This document shows positions 1 through 12,677 of a DNA stretch of 64,000 bases, in pieces. The notes beneath the pieces are model-generated. The model saw only the letters and a program-made list of their open reading frames with translations, searched no databases and had not been told where the DNA came from. Each line of letters starts with the position of its first letter. Positions within the stretch are counted from its first letter, which is position 1. The DNA comes from Primulina eburnea (lineage: Eukaryota > Streptophyta > Magnoliopsida > Lamiales > Gesneriaceae). A program made the position numbers and the translations under genes. The stretch lies in the NCBI RefSeq assembly GCF_022965805.1, contig NW_027330879.1, positions 1-64,000 of the forward strand. Reading direction: 5' to 3'.

Positions 1-81
1 TAGAAACCGCTACACGAAAATCGGTATTGAAAATCCTACGAAGAATTGAATGGATACTCTTACTTGAATCAAAAACCTTGA

Positions 82-93
82 GCTCTGATACCA
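82..93 (-). other. Primer binding site (initiator Met-tRNA)
   Basis: GCTCTGATACCA on the plus strand is the reverse complement of the standard plant retrotransposon primer site TGGTATCAGAGC. It sits 2 bases from the putative LTR end at 96. Confidence 0.75.
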
Positions 94-589
94 AATGACG
101 TGATTCTTGATACGAATAAATAGCAAACACGATTGTAATAAATCCCACCCTCTATTCAATTAGAGTATTAAGACTCGTGTTGTTTTCCCGATCTTTGAGA
201 CAAGTAATTGTGTAATATTCACCTCTAAATCACGAACGATTTAGCAACAAATATTAACGATAGGAACAATCGCGCTCAAGAGAACCTCCAAAGAACCTGC
301 CCTTGGCAACCCTCGTGAAGATCGATCGACAAACGCCACAAAAGATAAATCTTTTGATAAGTTTGATTTGATACAACGCAAAAGTTATAACGAAACTTAA
401 GCTTGTGTTTGAGAGAACTCTCAAAGAAGTTTTTATAAAACTCAATCAATAATGAACAACAGTTAAATTGTTTGTGGTATTCTAGCCTATATATAGGTAA
501 CAAAACCCTAAATATAAAAGATATCAAATCTACTTGCTAAAATAATTAAAACACTAAAATAGGAAAATAAATCTCGTCCAAACGTAAAG

Positions 590-782
590 GACACGGACCC
601 CGTGTAGAGGTCCGGAAGGGGGTCCGTGTAGGCACTGTAATTTTCATGTCTCGAAAGTAGTAGACACGGACCCCGTGTACAGGTCCGTGCTCGGGTCCGT
701 GTAGGCTCGGGATTTCTCTTCCTCAAGTGTAATGGACACGGACCCCGTGTACGGGTCCGTGCTTGGGTCCGTGCAGCCTCGG
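590..782. repeat. Three tandem ~72-bp palindromic units in the left-edge LTR
   Basis: The core GACACGGACCCCGTGTA recurs at about 590, 663 and 735 (period 73 and 72). Within each unit CACGGACC can pair with a downstream GGTCCGTG, giving an 8-bp stem, and ACACGG/CCGTGT gives a shorter alternative. The spacers between the cores are diverged. Confidence 0.8.
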
Positions 783-953
783 TTCTTCAAAATAATGCTT
801 GAATAATGTTCCTTCGGCTTTCCAACGTGCTCCCATGCATCACGAGCCCTTCTCCCTTGCTTATCAATCATTTGAACACCATGCCCGGCCCCGTTCACAT
901 CATCTTATTTCAGTTACAAGAACAATATCCAGATTCAAGTACAAGTCCTGATC

Positions 954-1327
954 TAGGGGTGTCAAAATCAGACATGACCCACCAACCTGATACAGAGTTT
1001 GAGGTTTTCGGGTTCGGGTCAGATCGGATTGAACTTAATAGTTGACTCGAAAAAAATGATTGGGTTGGGTTCGGGTCTACCCGAAAATTTTAATTTTCTT
1101 AAAAAAATATAATTAATAAATATTGTCTACATTTTTATACATTACATGTCTAAAAAATATTTATTATATATTTATATCATAAATTTTCATAATTTAATAT
1201 TTATTTTGAATATTTTTTATTTTTAAACAATTTTTATTTGATTTGATAAATACTTTATTTTTCTACAATAAGACTTTCAAATTGAAATCATATATATGAG
1301 GGAGATTATTTTATTATGTGTTTAAAT

Positions 1328-1358
<31 letters not shown>

Positions 1359-1530
1359 TATTATTATTATTATTATTATTGAATTTAAAAAAAAAACTAA
1401 AAAATTCAAAATCGGGTTAGTTTGGGTTTGAGTTGAAAGTTTTCGGGTTGGTTCGAGTTCGGGTTGAACAATTTTGAATAGTACTATTGCTCAACCCGAC
1501 TCACCCAACCCATCCGTATTGACACCCCTA
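954..1530. mobile_element. hAT-like MITE with TAGGGGTGTCAA ends
   Basis: Starts TAGGGGTGTCAA and ends TTGACACCCCTA, a 12-bp perfect terminal inverted repeat. The interior is rich in GGGTTCGGGT-type and CAACCCGAC-type motifs near the ends and AT-rich in the middle, including a mirrored (AAT)n/(ATT)n stretch at about 1331-1380. It has no coding capacity. A convincing 8-bp target duplication was not found, so the class is inferred from the termini. A related end follows at 1531-1641. Confidence 0.65.
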
Positions 1531-1641
1531 GGTTGGTCGAATTAGTCGGGTTCTCGGTTAGATCGAGTTCATGTTGAGAAATTTTTAACTAATATTATGC
1601 ATCAACCTAACCCACACGACCTATCCGAATTGACATCCCAA
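1531..1641. mobile_element. Second, diverged copy of the hAT-like MITE right end
   Basis: GGTTGGTCGAATTAGTCGGG through TTGACATCCCA repeats the composition of the right end of the preceding MITE, with a mutated terminus (ACATCCCA instead of ACACCCCTA). It may be the remaining end of an element into which the first one inserted. Confidence 0.5.
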
Positions 1642-2985
1642 TCTTTATTATTCTTTAGAGAGAATCTTTAATAGTCAAGATATAAAAAATACTAAAATAA
1701 ATTGCCTGGTAAAAATACCTCCCCACCATCCCATGACACCTCCACTTTCATACGACTTTGTCCCTTCAAAATCTAAGATTCTATATTTAGTAAAAAAGTT
1801 TATCTATCCAATTACCCACCTGCCCGAACCCGTGTGGGAACTCGTCGACATCCACTCCACTTGTATCACGGAACATCCGAGGATAAATCTGCCCCAAATG
1901 TACGATACTGTATCAAGAATATTGTATGTACCATGCAAAACAAACTGTCCTCTCCCGAAACGTGGCCACTGCCGCTTCCATATCTCCAATATTTCGCAAA
2001 CACTGGCACATTTTTTTTTTAAAAGGACAGTTCATTTTTTTTTAAAATATATGTTTGAATAAATTAAATTCTAACTGATTTAGATTTTTGAAAAAAAAAA
2101 CTTGTATAGTTGTATTAATTAATAGAAGAGAGGTTTTGAATAAGAATATTTATAAATCTGATTAACTACTTTTAAATTTAATCAATATTAAATTAACATT
2201 TAATTATCATTTATTTTGAACAGGATCGTCGTCAAAGATGGTTTTGTTAATTAATTAATTAATACATATCTATACTATCTATGCTATTTTATTAAGTTTG
2301 AGACATTTAGAGTAGCTAACTTTGGTGTCATGGTCTGTTTCATAAGTATATATATTAATAAAATGTTAAAATTTTAATGTAAGTTATATGTATTTTAGCG
2401 GATAAATTCATTGTTTCTTAGGGTTTAGATTATATGTTCAACTTTCATTAAAGTCATTTTTGCATTATTTTATTTTTCAAATTATTTTTTAATTTATATA
2501 TCAAAATTATAGTGTAGTCCCTCGCTATTTCTTATAATTATATATAAATCAAATAAATTATAAAAAATATTATACAAGTTCGCAACGCGTGCGTCGGAGT
2601 ATTAATATTTAGAGAAGATGCAATTCTCTTTAAGATAGTCGTGAAAGATGGTTTTATTAATTAATTTAATTTAATACATATAAATATAAGAAGTAATACT
2701 AGAAAGACCAAGAATAAAAATATGGTATACATACGAAAGCAAGGAAGTCTCTGTTTTGGGGCAGGAATAATATACATCTGCAAAACTTCCAACTTGTGTC
2801 AGTTTCTTTCGATACGTCGTCGTTTGGAAAGTCCCATCTCGTCAAAAATTGAGATGAGTCGCGTTGGTTGTGGGGTCAACGATTATTTGGAAGACTTTTC
2901 CAACTTGTATTTAACGCATCGACGGGATATCTGGATATGCACCACGATTGATATGTGATTGAAGGGCATTGATTTCTGTAGAGAG
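1642..2985. other. Intergenic, AT-rich; upstream region of the SMP/C2 gene
   Basis: No gene is supported. The 109-codon frame at 1733-2062 has no recognisable domain. Two similar stretches (about 2221-2270 and 2636-2690, containing AAAGATGGTTTT.TTAATTAATT) form an imperfect direct repeat. The last 250 bases, with two CTTCCAACTTGT/TTTTCCAACTTGT motifs near 2786 and 2897, probably hold the promoter and 5' UTR of the gene starting at 2986, but no TATA box or start site was fixed. Confidence 0.5.
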
Positions 2986-5900
2986 ATGGGTAGTATTCTG
3001 GAGGCAGCGATACTGCATCATGTTTGCATTGTTTTGGTTCTGCTTTGGTTGCTTAATTCCTTCAACTGTTGCCACCCGGTTGCTTACTTTTTCTCCTTGA
3101 TTTATTTGTATTTGGTAAGTTTAATTTGATTGATTGATTGATCTTTGAGTTTGTTGATAGTAACAAACAAACAAACAAACAAACTGTAACCGTGATGATT
3201 CTGAGTGATGGGTTGTTGTAATCGTGAAGGCTCATGAAGTGTATGTGACCAAGTTGAGGAAGAAGTTGCAGTTTGAGGAGAAGAGAGAGTCTAATCAAAG
3301 ACGGGTGAGACGTGAGTTTTATTTTGGTTTTTTTTTCTTGATATACCTTTTTCGTTTTAGATAATTCGTGTCCGACTTTAGTTGAGCACTGGTAATGGAA
3401 AACTAATTGAAGAGTGTTTTCGTGGACCCAAAAAAATTTCAACCTTTTTTACACCCCCTCGTGTGATGTAAGACTTTAATTCCTCTTTGTGGGCATTTTT
3501 TTTTTTGTAGTTATTTGTCGCAGGAGTTGAATGAAGATTTCTTTCATCTATTTAAATGATGTAATGTAATGTTCTAAATCTGTTTAACTTTATTTTGTTC
3601 TCTAGGTGCTCGTGGAATCTGAAACTGTACGATGGTTGAACCATGCTATCGAAAAGATGTGGTCTCTCTGCATGGAGCAGATAGTTTCTCAGAAAATTCT
3701 TCTCCCAATGGTTCCATGGTTCTTGCAAAAATATAAACCTTGGACGGTGGTATGGCTTAGTTGAATCCACCTCCCTTTGCTGATTGTATGATTTCGAAAT
3801 GCATTTGTCTTCATATCTATAAATGTATTTATTAATTGATTGAAAGTGGGGGACTTGGTTTGACGTTGCACTCGAGTTTGCACCGTTGCTGATCTCTAAT
3901 TCCCAGCCTTGGTTCGTATGCAGAAAGATGCGGAGGTTCAGCATCTCTACTTGGGGAGATCCCCGCCCATGTTCACTGAAATTCGGGTTCTTCGACAAAC
4001 CAATGATGATGATCACTTGGTTAGTGAGACTGTCTTGAAATGGTACTCTGTGCATATTAATCGGCATTGTTACTGTGCAAATAAAATATTGAGTTGATCT
4101 TCATCACGAATCCTCATCAGGTTATGGAACTGGGAATGAATTTCCGCACAGCTGATGATATGAGTGCAATACTTGGTGTCAAATTGAGGAAAAGATTAGG
4201 TTTTGGAATGCCGGTTAAATTGCATTTATTGGGCATGCATGTTGAAGGGAAGGTAAGTGATAGTAATGTGATGCTGATCTCTAAGCAGATCGTCAGTTTT
4301 TAGTTTCTCATTTGGAGTGTTTATGGGTGGTCGCTTATCATAAAGTAATGTTAAAGTGTTGCTTATGAGGCTGGTTGAATTTTTTTTAGTTTGATGTATC
4401 ATCCTTACTTTTTTAGCTTTACTCAAATTGAGGCTAATAATGTTGCTGAAGGCTCATTTCATTCTACACTGCCAAAAAAATAAAAAAATACATCGTTTTC
4501 TGCACTCTAGCCTGGCTATTTTTGAAATTTTTTTCTCACTATCTGATTAGCTATAATGAGATATCAAACACACATGTTATCTTCTTTTATCTAGCAAATG
4601 TGAACTAATACTTGGTTTCATTACCAATTGAATGCATGTCAATATAAGAGCTAAACTCTTACTTTCTTTCAGGTGTTGGTTGGTGTAAAGTTCATTCGGA
4701 AGTGGCCATTTATTAGTCGTTTGCGTGTATGTTTTACTGGTCCGCCATATTTTCAGATGACAGTGAAGCCTATATTCACTCATGGCCTAGATGTAACAGA
4801 ACTCCCAGGCATTGCTGGGTGGATAGTAAGCGCAGTCACTTGTTGTTCTTTCTCTGTTTCTCCCAGCACATATGAAATTACTGCTTACTAGAATAAATGG
4901 AACTTAAAAAGAAGAAAGGCAGAGAACAACTCTTCACTTTTCTAAACGTCTTTCTAACTATATACGAATATTCTTTATTCTCTAGGATAATCTTCTGGCC
5001 CTTGTGTTTGAGCAAACACTGGTGGAGGTGAGATAATTATCTTTGATGCTTTTATACATTATATCCATCCATATGCATTCCAGTTGGCATAAATGTTCCA
5101 TAAATTGTTATACTAAACAATTATTATGATTCCGCAGCCCAACATGTTGGTAGTTGATGTTGAAAAATTTGTTTCACCAGAACCAGGTATTGCTTATTGT
5201 AACTTTGTGATGAAGTTTTGCTGTTTTGTTGCTGAAGTTGGTGTTTGTATTTTTTTTGGGTCTGGTTAGCTATAATTTTTAAGCCTAATAACGTGTTATC
5301 ATTCTGTCATCAAGTTCTATTGGTGGGATATTTATCCTCTAGAGTCGAAGTATGTCTTTATACAGCAAATCAAGAAGAGAAGAGGTCATCTTGATAGAAC
5401 CTTAGCATCCATTTTTTACCGTGTGCTGTTACTTGAAACTAGAAAGACCTGATTAAATAGAAAGAATTAACACAGAATTGTTTAATTTGAAGTAGATTGG
5501 GAAATCAGGACTTGGTTATCCTTGAAAGATATATTTGTCATTAGTCATTACTAGGCTAAATCTAAAATGGATAGGATGAAGGAAGCTCCCACATTACATG
5601 TTATGAAGAACTAATTTGTTGTTAAAACTCTTCTACTGACGCCTGTTGAATGGTAATTTACTATATTAAAATTAAAAAAATTCCTAGCTCTAATTAAGTA
5701 GTTGTTACTTTCTGATGAACTTTTGGATTGTGCCTTATTTCTATGGACTAACTAATGTATCCACTGTGGTGCATTTCTCAGTAAGGTAACCACAAGTTTT
5801 AGAAGTTTGAACCTAGATATTGGGCAATGAAGAAAAAATTCGTTGAACTGAAAAACAAACCTAACCAGATGTGCAATAATATTTTTTCATATTGATGACA

Positions 5901-8900
5901 TGTGAATCACTTCCTATTTGCTCCACTCATGAGGTATTTTGAAGCATTGGGAAGTTTTTTTTTGTATATCAGATGTTTTTACTGTGATTTTAGTGAGAGC
6001 TATGTATATACTTTTGGACAGGAAGCCTAATTGATGTCTAAATACGTAATTGGTGATATATGGACATATAGATCCTCCACTTTATTAAGTGGAGTAATTA
6101 TGTACCAATTAGGGGGGATTGGTTATATGGTGCAACAACGTGGAATCAAACATAAAAGGATTTCCTGTTTTTCCTGTTTGAGTTACATTTATTCTCACCA
6201 CTGTAATGCCCGCACTTCAGATAATTGGTTTTCCATGGACGTCAAGGATCCTGTTGGCCATGTTAAAGTTGAAGTACTCGAAGGGGCTGATATGAATCCT
6301 TCGGACTTGAATGGTTAGTTTGAATATACTTTTAACATAACGCACTTGATTCACTGGATTATAACTAGTACTGATTCTCAGGTTTGGCTGATCCATATGT
6401 GAAAGGTCGTTTAGGACCTTATAGATTTCTTTCTAAGACAAAGAAGAAAACTTTGGCTCCAAAATGGCAGGAAGAGTTCAAGATTCCTATTGTTACATGG
6501 GAATCACAAAATATTCTCTCTCTTGAAGTTCGTGACAAGGATCATATATTTGATGACATGATGGGGTGCGTTCTTCCCTCTTTCTGTATTTATTCTACTG
6601 AACTGTGGTGGCCATTATCTTAGATGCTTTATTTTTTACGGCATAATTTTAATATTTCAAAAAATATATATAATCATACTTGCCTCCCCCGTTGATCTAT
6701 TGTTTAAATCATGTGTTTTCTTTCTTTCTTTCTTATTTTTTTTTGCTGAGAATTTGGAATTGTTTTCCTGTTTAGCCAGTTGGTTGTAGATGTGCAGCAG
6801 ATATCATATTTCTGGGCTCATGCTTGTTACTGAGGTGTTGAGGCATTATTCTTTAAGAAAACTCGGGATATTTTAACAGAATGATAAATACTTGTTTCAG
6901 CTGTGTAATTGTTCAACCCAAAAAAGGATTTTGATATTTTAAATCGAGTAAAACAGGTACTGATAACGATGCGTAAGCTTTAACTTTTATTTAAGTCGAA
7001 GAAAGAAGTAATCATACCCCTTAAACTTGATTCCTCTAGTGTGGTTTCTTCTTATATAGTAATAGAAGGATAAAGCGCTACAATACTGAGTCGTCTGGGG
7101 AAGTCAGTTGTATTAGATTTATGGAAGTTCTTTAGAAGAATGGAGGTGCTTTCTTTGCCATATTATTTTTTATTGTTACTGTTCGAAATAGAAATTGGAG
7201 GAGAAATCATTTTTTATTTCAATGAAAAAATGATAGCGATAATGGAAAATACAATCAGAATATATAGATAAGTGCTTGTCTAGTCTTTGACACTCCTCCT
7301 CAAGTTGGGTTATAGATGTTTATCATTCCTAGCTTGGAAACTATGTCTTAAAAAATGGTCTATAAAGGGCCTTTGTAAGAATGTCTGCAATTTGCAACCG
7401 AGCGGGGACATAAATGAGATTCACGATTTTCTTGTAAGTCTTACTAATGAAAAGACGTCCACCTCAACGTGCTTGGTTCGATCATGATGCACTGGATTTT
7501 TGGCAATGCTTACTGCTGCATGATTGTAACACATTAGTTCCACTGACTAATGGTCTTCTAGTTGTAATTCAATGAGTAATCTTTGCAGCCATATTCCTTC
7601 ACAAATTCCATTAGATAAAGACCGGTATTCAGCTTCTGCACTACTGCGAGCCGCTACAGGTTGTTTCTTGGTTCGCCATGTTACTAGATTTCCCCAAACT
7701 TAAGTACAATAACCAGATTTAGAACGTCTATCAATTGGTGAGTCAGCCCAATTTGCATCACTGTACACTTTGATATCTGCGATGGAGGTTTTCTTGAATG
7801 GTAGTTCCTTTCCAGGGGACCTTTTTAGATATCTCAATACTCTATGCACAACTTCCATGTGCTCGTCGGTTGGATTATTCATAAACTGACTGATGACACT
7901 TACCACGAATCAAATATCAAGTCGAGTATGAGACATGTATATCAGCTTGCTGACTAGCCTTTGATATCTTCTTTTGTCAATCAGTGGGCTGTCTTTTCTG
8001 ATTCCTATCTGGATGTTAGGATCCATAGGTGTATCAAATGGTTTACATCCCAACATAGCAGTTTCTTTTAAAAGATCTAGGACATTTTCTTTTAGAAATT
8101 GAAATCCCAAGTGAAGACTTTGCTACCTCCATTCCTAGAAAATACTTCAGGTGTCATCCTTCATCTTAAATTTATGAGACAACAACTTTATACGAGCCAT
8201 TTCTTTTTCATGATTCCCAATGAGAATAGTAGCGCGAACGTAAACTATAGCTATGATCTTCCCATCTTTTGCATGCTTGACAAACAGCGTGTGATCAATT
8301 TGACACTTTTTGTATCCATCTTTCTTCAGCACATTGGTGAATCTGAAAACCGGGCTCAAGGTGATTGCTTTAACCCACATAAGGCGGCTATTTTAATGTG
8401 CATACCTTGTTGACTATTGTTTCTGATTCAAATCTTGGAGGAATATTCATGTAGACTTCTTCCTCTAGGTCGCCACTCAGAAAGGCATTTTTGACGTTGA
8501 GTTGGTACGATGGCCAATTTAGATTTGTAGCTGCGGATAAAAGTACATGAACGATGTTGATTTTGGCAACAAGAGCAAATGTCTCTTGGTAATCAATACC
8601 ATGTTCTTGTGTGTACCGTTTTGCTACCAGGCGAGCTTTGAATCGTTCAATACTCCCATTAGGTTTGTGTTTAATAGTGAAAATCCACTTGAAGTCAATA
8701 GTTTTTTCTCGGGTGGAAATTCAGTGATCTACCCGTGTCTCATCAAATGTAGCGTCTTCCAATTTGGATCCTGGAGAGCCTCTTGGATTTTTGATGGAAT
8801 CTTTTGATGGAATCTGAATCTGATCTAAATTTGACACAAAAGCTCAATATGCAGGTGATAAATGATCATGAGAGACAAGTTACAAATAGATTTTGAGTAC

Positions 8901-11900
8901 AGGTTCTAACGCCTTTTCTCAATGCACTAGGTCTGTCATCATGATCAATATGTTCAACTATGGGAGAGTAGAAGAAATAATATCTTGATCATTTTCGAAA
9001 GTATCTGGCTGCGGAGAAGTGCTCTTGGTTGGCTGATCCTGTACCGTGGCCTGTTGGCTCTCAAGTTGAGGGTGAGTTCTCCAAGAGTAGACATGGGGCA
9101 TACTTCAGAGAGAACTGCTTCAGATTCATTACCGGTGATGGAATAGGAGGAGGCTTAGAAATATTTGGTGGAACGGTGTGAGTGTAGTTGGCGGAATTAA
9201 AGATGGATCCCAATATCCACCTGAATCGAGGAATTGGGAAAAAATGGTTCATATTCTAGGAATGTCACATCCATGGAGGTGTAGAATTTTTGTGTGACAG
9301 GAGAATAGTATTTGTAAACTTTTTGGGTTGACCAAGAAAGATACATTTTATGGCCCAAGGTTCAAGCTTACCTCTATTTTGGTAATGAATATGGACGAAT
9401 GCTAAACAACCAAAAGTTTTGAGGGAGATGTGGTGTAGAAGGTGAGAATGTGGGTAGAATTCCAAGAGGGCTTGGATTGGGGTTTTGTAGTTGAGGACAC
9501 GTGACGACATTCTGTTAATGAGATATGTTAGAATAAGAACCGCATCACCCCCGGAAATGGTGTGGGACATTTTTAGTAAACAATAAGTATCGAGTGATTT
9601 CTAATAAGTGACGGTTTTTTCTTTCAAATACACCATTTTGCTGAGATATGTAAACACATAAACTATGGTGAACAACTCCTTCGGCGACTAGGTAATCACC
9701 CAAGATTGATTTGAAGCAATCTCTGGCTCGATCGGTACGTAGGACCTTAATTTTGGTGGAGAATTGGGTTTCAATAATTGTATTGAGTCGTATAAAAATG
9801 TTAGTTATGTCATTCATTTTATTAACGGTAAATAAATTAGAATACGACGAAAGAGTTGTGTTCAGTGTGATACTTCGTTCCATCAACTTGAAAAGGTACA
9901 AACCAACACAAAGATCAGCACTGTCAATAGTCATTCCCGATGCCAGTACTTGAAATACACATGTATTGGCAAAAATTAGTAGTGCACATCATATCACCAT
10001 TCAATTTACTCACCGAAAGTAAATTGCAAGTCAAACCAGGTACATCTGAGCGTAAAGAAATATCAGGAGATACTATACTAATCTGGAACCTAATACCTTG
10101 GAGCAAGATCTATTGGCAATACGAACCGTGTTCAAACCATGTCAGGCACATAAGATTCGAACAACAAAAAATTTCCGGTCATATGATCTGATGTGCTGGA
10201 GTCAATAAGCCATGAGATTGAAAAGTTGTGATGGCAGAAGTATGCGAATGAAAAATCACCTCTATGTGCAGCACTACTTGTGCCAATAATAGACAGGTTT
10301 GATGGTGAATTGGCCGGAGTGCCGGACTAAACAATTTTTTAATAATCTCCAACTGAGGTGCACTAAACGGAGCTGGTTCTCACGGGGTAGTTTCTGTAGC
10401 AACGGAATTTGCACGCCTTTCTCGAGCAGGCTTCCAGTCGGCAGTTTTCCCTTGTATTTTCCAACACGTCTCCAAGGAATGATTAGGTTTTTCGCATTTT
10501 TCACACCACAATTGTCCCTGACGCAGCTTGCCATTGTTTGGGAGGCATATTGTGAATCACGCATGCTGTTTGGATTTCCAAGCATGACTTTACGCTGGCT
10601 ATCTTCCCGGCGTACTTCAGAAAATACAGCCTGAGGACTGGGTCAGAGGATTGTGGATCCGGTGAAAAGTCAACGACACGGATTTTAACGTATCTAACAC
10701 GCCTATCAGTGTTTTATCCATATCCGTGTCAATACGGATTTTAACGTATCTAACACGCCTATCAGTGTCCGTGTGCGAGAGAGCTGAGACCATATTGTTA
10801 TTGGTCGAGATAGACTTTGGAGGAGAAATCCTTTTTATTTCAATGAAAAAATGATAATGATGAGGAAAATACAATCAGAATATATAGAAATCCTACCTTC
10901 TCAGCCCAATCTAGAAATAATCTTATCTATGCCAACTTTAAATTCAAATCAATTATCTACATTATAGATAAGTGCTGATCTAGTCTTCAACACTTTTTAA
11001 TTTTTATCTCCAACATTTCCATGTTAGGTTTACGTGCTAGCTGTGATAGCTATACCTCACTCTTTTTCACATCTTATTTGTCATTGTGTGCATCCTCAAT
11101 TGTTTTGATAATGAGTACGACAAATGTATTGCTGCTTTTCTCATCGATCTTATCTTTAACATTTTTCTTGACTACGTAGAGATTGTGAAGTAAATATCAA
11201 CGAACTTAGGGATGGCCAGAGGCATGACATGTGGTTGCCTTTGAAGAACATTAAAATGGGAAGATTGCGTCTCGCAATAACTGTCTCTGAAATCTGTGAA
11301 AAGGTATCTTTCATTGGTTCTGCACTTGTATTATAATTAGAAATTTTAAGATTTACTGGTTACTCTTATAAAATCCAGTTTGTTTTCTTTTTATTTTCTC
11401 TCTGGTTCTATATCTTTAAAACGGAAGTTCATACATAGCATGAGTTTGTGGGATAGTAAATGTAAATGTATAATCGTTTTAGTTTCTAAACTTGTATGAA
11501 TATTCTTGAATTCCCAATGATGGTGAGCCAACATGTGTTATTTTTGATGTAGGAATTGTATACTTGTTTATTTTCATGATAAATATTACATTTACATAAA
11601 GCTCGATTTGAATTAAACTGATATGATTGCTCGTTTTAAGGCCTTAGAAGTGTACTTCATTCAGTTATATATATTCTTAAAACACACTTGGTATGAATTC
11701 TGAAATGCTGAAACTGTTTATAATTAAACCAGGTTGTAGGACTTGCATGCGATACAGAAGGTCCTGATGGTGTTGTTGATAAGAGAATCTCCTTTGCAGC
11801 GGATTCTATTAAAAAAGGCTCTTTTTCATCATTGCCATCAGAAAAATCCCCAAAAGTACTCGCCGATGAGTTTGAGCCAATTAATATTGAAGGCTATCCA

Positions 11901-12677
11901 GAAACTGGGATATGGATCCAGCACCCTGGTAGTGAGGTTTTACAGGTTTGGGAACCAAGAAAGGGGAAGCTTCGACACCTTGACAGTCAACGTATTGAAG
12001 GGCAAGCTCGAGTTGATGGTGGCGATGCTTATCAAAGCTTGAAATCAAGGGGGTCGAATGGTAGCCAGAATGATGGCACTAGCACAGATGAAAGTGTCGA
12101 TACTAACAAGTCCCATTCAACCAATCCAGTTCGGAAGGGCCTTAGGAAGATTGGTTCGGTATTTCGTAGGAGTCCAAGAGATGAGGACAAACCAGTCTCT
12201 CTCGAGGTGCTTGACCCATCTCCACGCTATAACATTACGGAATCACATGACAAGAAAGTTGGGGTCAGGCTTGTTGTAGATGACGCCATGCTTGCTTCAT
12301 CTGCAAAGACTCCAAAAGGTGAGGATTCACAAGAAGTGGGTGAGATCGAAAGTCCAAATCAAGGGCATATAAAGGATAGGGCCAAGAGTATTCTGAAACA
12401 TGCTGGTCGTGGATTAAAGCATGGCTTTTCGAGGAAAGCATCGAGAAAGTACCAAGCTGAGTCGGAATTGTCCCCCGCTGGAAAAAACGACAGTTTGGAT
12501 CAGTCGTCATCTGATGACGAGTCTCGTACATTGTCAGCTGATGTTCCACTTCCAGAATCTGTTTTTGTGGTTCCAGGTTCAGCTGTTTCTAGTCCAGCAT
12601 CAACTACCGGCAATAATTCTTTCAAGTTAAATGACCCGGTAGTTGAGAAGGCAAACCCCCCGAAAACAGAATTTTGA
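2986..12677 (+). CDS. NTMC2T6: SMP- and C2-domain membrane-tether protein (NTMC2 type 6, synaptotagmin-like)
   Basis: Twelve GT-AG exons join in frame: 2986-3114, 3230-3304, 3606-3749, 3924-4019, 4121-4252, 4673-4825, 4986-5027, 5138-5186, 6221-6313, 6382-6565, 11180-11303, 11733-12677 (2166 nt, 721 aa). Residues about 6-43 are strongly hydrophobic (membrane anchor). Residues about 70-262 match an SMP lipid-binding domain ([52 protein letters not shown]). Residues about 284-400 form one C2 domain with acidic loop residues in [13 protein letters not shown] and RDKDHIFDD. The C-terminal third, in exon 12, is Ser- and Asp-rich and probably disordered. The family is thought to act at ER contact sites, moving or tethering lipids with Ca2+ control through C2; this is family knowledge, not shown here. 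Intron 10 is 4.6 kb because it holds a copia relic. The start ATG is followed directly by the hydrophobic anchor. Closest recalled relative: Arabidopsis At1g53590. Confidence 0.93.
7174..7292 (-). repeat. 3' LTR of the intronic copia relic (internally deleted)
   Basis: Matches 10796-10992 from TGTTACTG through AATATATAGA, then skips about 75 bases and resumes at TAGATAAGTGCT, ending CTTTGACA next to the purine tract. Confidence 0.7.
10677..10769. repeat. Short direct duplication in the copia relic leader
   Basis: About 37 bases (CACGGATTTTAACGTATC through CGCCTATCAGTG) occur at about 10677-10713 and again at about 10733-10769, 56 bases apart. This is a local tandem duplication next to the 5' LTR. 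Confidence 0.75.
10796..10992 (-). repeat. 5' LTR of the intronic copia relic
   Basis: Roughly 197-bp copy that keeps the middle segment missing from the left LTR. The shared ends are TGTTA...CAACA on the plus strand. Confidence 0.7.

Larger units (their letters stand above)
1..950 (-). mobile_element. 5' end of an LTR retrotransposon (leader, primer site, LTR), cut by the window edge
   Basis: A sequence complementary to the 3' end of initiator Met-tRNA lies at 82-93. Bases from about 96 to the right look like LTR sequence on the minus strand, so the body of the element lies left of the window. The LTR starts at a TG near position 96. Its other end is unclear and is somewhere before the MITE at 954. 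No protein domain is readable in 1-81. Three palindromic tandem units lie inside it. Short open frames here are translations of the repeats, not genes. Whether this is copia or gypsy cannot be told from the part present. Confidence 0.55.
7174..10992 (-). mobile_element. Decayed copia retrotransposon inside intron 10 of the SMP/C2 gene
   Basis: Read on the minus strand, pieces of a copia polyprotein occur in normal order: degenerate zinc-knuckle region about 10585-10280, protease/pre-integrase about 10106-9930, integrase about 9934-9265 ([22 protein letters not shown]), reverse transcriptase about 8800-7910, RNase H about 7906-7320 ([18 protein letters not shown]). Many stops and frameshifts separate them. 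Related LTRs flank it: left 7174-7292 (with an internal deletion) and right 10796-10992, sharing TGTTA.TG.TCGA.ATAG and GGAGGAGAAATC motifs. A degraded primer site (GCTGAGACCATA) lies at 10782-10793, inside the right LTR boundary. Beside the left LTR is a purine tract ending TTGAGGAGGAG on the minus strand. No clear target duplication remains. It is antisense to the host gene. Confidence 0.85.

Noticed and set aside
1733..2062. 109-codon plus-strand frame and its antisense partner
   Set aside because: No recognisable domain, no homologous neighbour, flanked by repeats, and low-complexity at the C-terminus.
7910..9934. Host genes encoded antisense in intron 10
   Set aside because: The frames are RNase H, RT and integrase fragments of a broken copia element, with stops and frameshifts.
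11832..12677. Free-standing 281-aa gene
   Set aside because: It is the 3' part of exon 12 of the SMP/C2 gene; the frame extends upstream to the acceptor at 11733 and the Met is internal.
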